From: G965240365 sp965240365
GTDB taxonomy: Bacteria; Pseudomonadota; Gammaproteobacteria; Eutrophobiales; Eutrophobiaceae
Reading direction: 5' to 3'
DNA length: 64,000 nucleotides
Assembly: GCA_965240365.1 (NCBI GenBank)
Contig: OZ251218.1
Span: forward strand, 2,294,001 to 2,358,000
Shown: piece by piece, positions 61,469 through 64,000 of the stretch
How positions within the stretch are numbered: the first letter of the stretch is position 1
How the letters are laid out: every line of letters starts with the position of its first letter
Position numbers and translations under genes: made by a program
The notes under the pieces: generated by a model
The model's database searches: none
What the model was told of the DNA's origin: nothing
Seen by the model: the letters and a program-made list of their open reading frames with translations, nothing else

Positions 61469-62233
61469 ATGGCCGGGCATAGTAAATGGGCAAATATCAA
61501 GCATCGCAAGGGCCGCGAGGACGCGAGGCGCGGCCGGCTTTTCACGAAGTTGATCCGGGAAATTACCGTTGCGGCCAGGTTGGGCGGGGCGGATGCCCAG
61601 GCTAATCCCCGCCTGCGGGCCGCGATTGATAACGCCCTGTCCAATAATATGACCAAAGACACCATTGACCGGGCCGTGAAACGCGGGGCCGGCGGCGATG
61701 AGGGCGGTCAGGTGGACGAGATTCGCTATGAAGGCTACGGGCCGGGCGGCGTGGCCTTGATGGTCGATACCATCACCGATAATAAAAACCGGACCGTGGC
61801 CGAGTTGCGCCATGTGTTTTCGAAATTCGGCGGCAATCTCGGCACGGACGGCTCGGTCTCTTATCTGTTCGCCCGGGCCGGCCTGATCTCATACCCGGAT
61901 TCGGCGCCCTGCCTGCAACAGGCCGGCGAAGAGGCGCTCATGGAAGCCGCCCTGGCGGCCGGCGCGGAAGACATTGTCAGCAATGAAGACGGCTCGGTGG
62001 ATGTGATCACCGAAGCGGACAGCCTCAGAAAGGTCGAGGCGGCCCTGAGCGCCGCCGGCCTCGCGCCCGCAAGCGCTGAAATTACCATGGCCGCGGATAA
62101 CAGGATTCCGCTCGATCTGAAGCAGGCGGAGGGCCTGTTGAAACTGCTGGACAGGCTGGAAGACCTGGATGATGTGCAAAGGGTGTATTCCAATGCCGAT
62201 ATCGCGGATGATGTCCTGGCACAACTTGCCTGA
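61469..62233 (+). CDS. yebC: YebC/PmpR-family regulatory protein with a palindrome-encoded insertion
   Basis: 254 residues. Start MAGHSKWANIKHRKGREDARRG, which fixes the ATG. RLRAAIDNALSNNMTKDTIDRAVKRGAG, YEGYGPGGVALMVDTITDNKNRT and the C-terminal VQRVYSNADIADDVLAQLA are all family hallmarks. Family roles: translation (TACO1-type) or transcription regulation. After ARAGLISYPDS the protein has APCLQQAG, about 7 residues more than E. coli YebC, encoded by a variant of the 19-bp palindrome (61908-61926) plus 2 bp, so the frame is kept. Upstream of ruvC, a usual neighbour, but now with a lipoprotein gene between. Confidence 0.97.
   Translation: MAGHSKWANIKHRKGREDARRGRLFTKLIREITVAARLGGADAQANPRLRAAIDNALSNNMTKDTIDRAVKRGAGGDEGGQVDEIRYEGYGPGGVALMVDTITDNKNRTVAELRHVFSKFGGNLGTDGSVSYLFARAGLISYPDSAPCLQQAGEEALMEAALAAGAEDIVSNEDGSVDVITEADSLRKVEAALSAAGLAPASAEITMAADNRIPLDLKQAEGLLKLLDRLEDLDDVQRVYSNADIADDVLAQLA
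61908..61926. repeat. 19-bp palindrome variant inserted in frame in yebC
   Basis: CCTGCCTGCAACAGGCCGG. The gene is open through it; comparison with the E. coli spacing (ISF-7-IMEAAL versus ISY-14-LMEAAL) indicates a 21-bp net insertion. Confidence 0.8.
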
Positions 62234-62333
62234 CCCGTGGCCGGACATACCGCTGCGCGAAATGCGGGAAGGCGGGCATAACGCCCGCGCCGATGTAATC
62301 AGAATAGTCAATATGAAATAGGAGGCAGTAGCA

Positions 62334-63065
62334 ATGAACCGAATATACGCAATCATGCTGGCGCTGCTGCTAGGTGCCTGCTGGAATGACGACAGCCCGG
62401 AGGAAACGCCGGCGGACAACACGGCTTCACAAGGGGAGAATACGGAGCAAGCAGCGCGCAAACAGCCTGAATCCTCACAAGGGGAAAGTAAAGAGAAAGT
62501 CTATAGCCTGGAAGGTCATCCGTTGGCAAAGTATAACAAATTAGAAGATTACGGGATTCATCATTTGATTACGAATCTATATTCTTACACAAGTCTTGCT
62601 GATCAGTATTTTGATCAAAACTGCGTCGTATTGCCTGAATGTGAGGAAGGTAGAGATGAGTATAAGCGGGCCGTGGCGTTTTATGAAAAGGAAGGCCGTT
62701 TACCTGATGGCATGACACCGATTGATATGAATAATTATTATCGGCAGTGTATGCCGGAAGGCGTCGAAGAAAAGTGTCAATCAATCGTAAATGACAGTGT
62801 GACTAGATTACAGTACATAGGCCGCACGGATATTACGGAGGCGCATCTCAGGAACCCGGCTTATTGGCGTTTACAAAGAGAAATATTAGATGAGTATCAA
62901 GCGCTTCGTGCTCTGGCAGAGAGTCGTCTTCCAGGACAAAGCCCATATCTTCCTGATGACAGTCCTGAACTGACAAATGAACAAAGACAGGCGCGCGTCA
63001 GATACAGTGCTGTGGTTAATGAAGCTGAGAAACGATTACAAAGATTTAAAGAAGGTGCCTACTAA
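62334..63065 (+). CDS. Putative lipoprotein, unknown, inserted between yebC and ruvC
   Basis: 243 residues. ATG 62334 after an AGGAGG-like site (ATAGGAGGCAGTAGCA). Signal peptide with lipobox LLLGAC (Cys about 19), a Glu/Gln/Ser-rich linker (about 20-60), then a Tyr-rich helical domain with paired Cys (CVVLPECEEGRDEYKRA, RQCMPEGVEEKCQS). It has lower GC than its neighbours. No family recognised. yebC and ruvC are usually adjacent, so this looks like an acquired cargo gene. The next small frame starts at its stop (TAATG). Confidence 0.72.
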   Translation: MNRIYAIMLALLLGACWNDDSPEETPADNTASQGENTEQAARKQPESSQGESKEKVYSLEGHPLAKYNKLEDYGIHHLITNLYSYTSLADQYFDQNCVVLPECEEGRDEYKRAVAFYEKEGRLPDGMTPIDMNNYYRQCMPEGVEEKCQSIVNDSVTRLQYIGRTDITEAHLRNPAYWRLQREILDEYQALRALAESRLPGQSPYLPDDSPELTNEQRQARVRYSAVVNEAEKRLQRFKEGAY

Positions 63066-63340
63066 TGGAAAACATGCTGTCAATTTTACAGGCAATCGAC
63101 GCGGCTAAAGTTGACTATCAATAAGGGTCTGATGAATTGGCCGGGCAAATTGCAAAAACGGAAGCGATGGTAACAGGTGAAAAATCTGTGACTCGATGGA
63201 TTGTAACTGCATGCGACCAATCTTTGGATGCCGCTCGCCGGGCGTACGGCGCGAATGGCATGTTGCCGCCTTCCGTGCCCGGAACCATCATATCGTTCAG
63301 CGGGCGCACTGTTAGCGCGGGCGGCGGGGCGGGGCGGTGA
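63065..63340 (+). pseudogene. Small gene downstream of the lipoprotein, with one in-frame stop
   Basis: ATG 63065 overlaps the lipoprotein stop (TAATG) and reads MENMLSILQAIDAAKVDYQ-TAA-GSDELAGQIAKTEAMVTGEK, then RWIVTACDQSLDAARRAYGA and a Gly-rich end, in one frame. The coding character continues after the TAA (63122-63124), so this is probably one gene of about 90 codons damaged by a single stop. Its tail overlaps the ruvC start by 4 bp. No family recognised. Confidence 0.5.
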
Positions 63341-63837
63341 TCAGGGTCCTGGGTATCGACCCCGGCTCGCGGATTACCGGCTATGCCATTATTGACACCG
63401 ATGGCAATTATTCCAGGCATATCGACAACGGCATTATCCAGGTGCGGGGCGAGCACATCGCGGCAAAATGTCGCCTCATTTATCAGGGCATCTCGGGCTT
63501 GATCCGGGAGTTTGAACCGGCCGAGGTCGCCATTGAGCGGGTCTTTATGCACAAGAATGCCGATTCCGCCCTGAAGCTCGGGCAGGCCAGGGGCGCGGCC
63601 ATTACCGCGGCCGCGAGTCTGGACGCCGAGCTCTTTGAATATACCGCAAACCAGGTCAAGCAGGCCACCGTGGGCCGGGGCCACGCGGCCAAGCAACAGG
63701 TGCAGCACATGGTCAAGGTGCTGCTGAATCTGGCGGAGAGTCCGCCAACGGACGCCGCTGACGCGCTGGCGATCGCCCTGTGTCATGCCCACTCGCGGCG
63801 CGGCCTGTCCGGCATGGCGGGCGGCCGGCCCGGATGA
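63337..63837 (+). CDS. ruvC: Crossover junction endodeoxyribonuclease RuvC
   Basis: 166 residues from GTG 63337 (IRVLGIDPGSRITGYAIID), fixed by the invariant IDPGS with the first catalytic Asp. IERVFMHKNADSALKLGQARGAAI contains the catalytic Glu, and QVKQATVGRGHAAKQQVQHMV and DAADALAIALCHAH supply the last acidic pair. Resolves Holliday junctions with RuvAB. It overlaps ruvA by ATGA, giving the usual ruvC-ruvA order. Confidence 0.98.
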   Translation: MIRVLGIDPGSRITGYAIIDTDGNYSRHIDNGIIQVRGEHIAAKCRLIYQGISGLIREFEPAEVAIERVFMHKNADSALKLGQARGAAITAAASLDAELFEYTANQVKQATVGRGHAAKQQVQHMVKVLLNLAESPPTDAADALAIALCHAHSRRGLSGMAGGRPG

Positions 63838-64000
63838 TCGGTTTTCTGCGCGGCAGAATCATCAGCAAGCAGCCGCCGCTGTTGCTGGTGGATGTGCGGG
63901 GGGTCGGGTATGAGCTGGAGGCGCCGATGACCACCTTCTATGCCCTGCCGGAAGTTGGTAATGAGGTCGAGTTGCTTACCCATCTGGTGGTGCGCGATGA
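63834..64000 (+). CDS. ruvA: Holliday junction helicase subunit RuvA, N-terminal part (runs off the window)
   Basis: ATG 63834 reads MIGFLRGRIISKQPPLLLVD, then VRGVGYELEAPMTTFYALPE and ELLTHLVVRD, the OB-fold domain I of RuvA. It overlaps the ruvC stop by 4 bp; about 55 codons are visible. Confidence 0.95.
   Translation, partial: MIGFLRGRIISKQPPLLLVDVRGVGYELEAPMTTFYALPEVGNEVELLTHLVVRD

Noticed and set aside
63065..63340. Programmed stop readthrough or recoding at the TAA of the small gene
   Set aside because: TAA is the least leaky stop, there is no recoding structure that I can see, and a simple nonsense mutation explains it.

Overview
The window reads as a GC-rich gammaproteobacterial chromosome. 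Evidence for this: the hrcA-grpE-dnaK-dnaJ-dapB, nadK-recN and yebC-(insert)-ruvC-ruvA gene orders, a sigma32-type heat-shock promoter combined with a CIRCE/HrcA operator, Rnf-complex genes, and an EPS locus headed by an RfaH-type ops element. The species cannot be named from the sequence. No tRNA, rRNA or CRISPR array was recognised by eye.

Layout. 1-5300: heat-shock cluster on the minus strand (dapB start, dnaJ with one frameshift, dnaK, grpE, hrcA). 5614-7871: a badly damaged TonB-dependent receptor whose N-terminal region contains a 36-bp G/C homopolymer. 7980-8400: repeats. 8575-11105: nadK and recN. 11106-11859: a dense repeat block. 11860-15968: an RND efflux pair. 15965-17789: small exported proteins. 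17853-20362: a NarL-type response regulator and its kinase, separated by a 283-bp TA-flanked MITE. 20973-24841: a small protein, an anti-sigma/ECF sigma pair and a divergent, Asp-rich subtilase. 25025-29274: a lipoprotein, a SapC-family protein, a two-partner-secretion outer-membrane pore and a coiled-coil protein. 29604-31829: an orphan DNA methyltransferase and a complete IS256-family element.

31881-56664 is one large exopolysaccharide/O-antigen locus on the minus strand. It starts (in transcription order) with an ops element, a MarR-type EPS regulator, a UDP-glucuronate-epimerase-like gene and a nucleotide-sugar dehydrogenase. It continues through methyltransferases, a flippase, glycosyltransferases (one a 1057-residue GT4-GT2-methyltransferase fusion), a polymerase, an AsnB-like amidotransferase, an epimerase, an initiating sugar transferase and a Wzz chain-length protein. 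It is decaying: a TylF-like methyltransferase is split by an IS630 element and can be restored exactly, and there are remnants of a sulfotransferase and of two SAM methyltransferases. 57041-57702 is a Phd/VapC-type toxin-antitoxin pair. 58242-58967 is an eroded IS110 element. 59163-61081 is a partial rnf cluster (A, B, D, without C). 61469-64000 holds yebC, a lipoprotein, ruvC and the start of ruvA.

The most striking feature is a 19-bp palindrome, CCTGCCTGC(A/T)GCAGGCAGG, scattered through the window. It sits at four places inside an IS4-type transposase and at four places inside an IS110 transposase. At most of these sites, removing exactly 19 bp restores the expected reading frame without leaving a target-site scar. 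A variant occurs as an in-frame insertion of about 7 residues in yebC, and another copy sits in the loop of the 283-bp MITE. This looks like a very small mobile repeat that inserts precisely. Two further non-autonomous element families are present: a 149-bp MITE with 4-bp target duplications and the 283-bp TA-flanked MITE.
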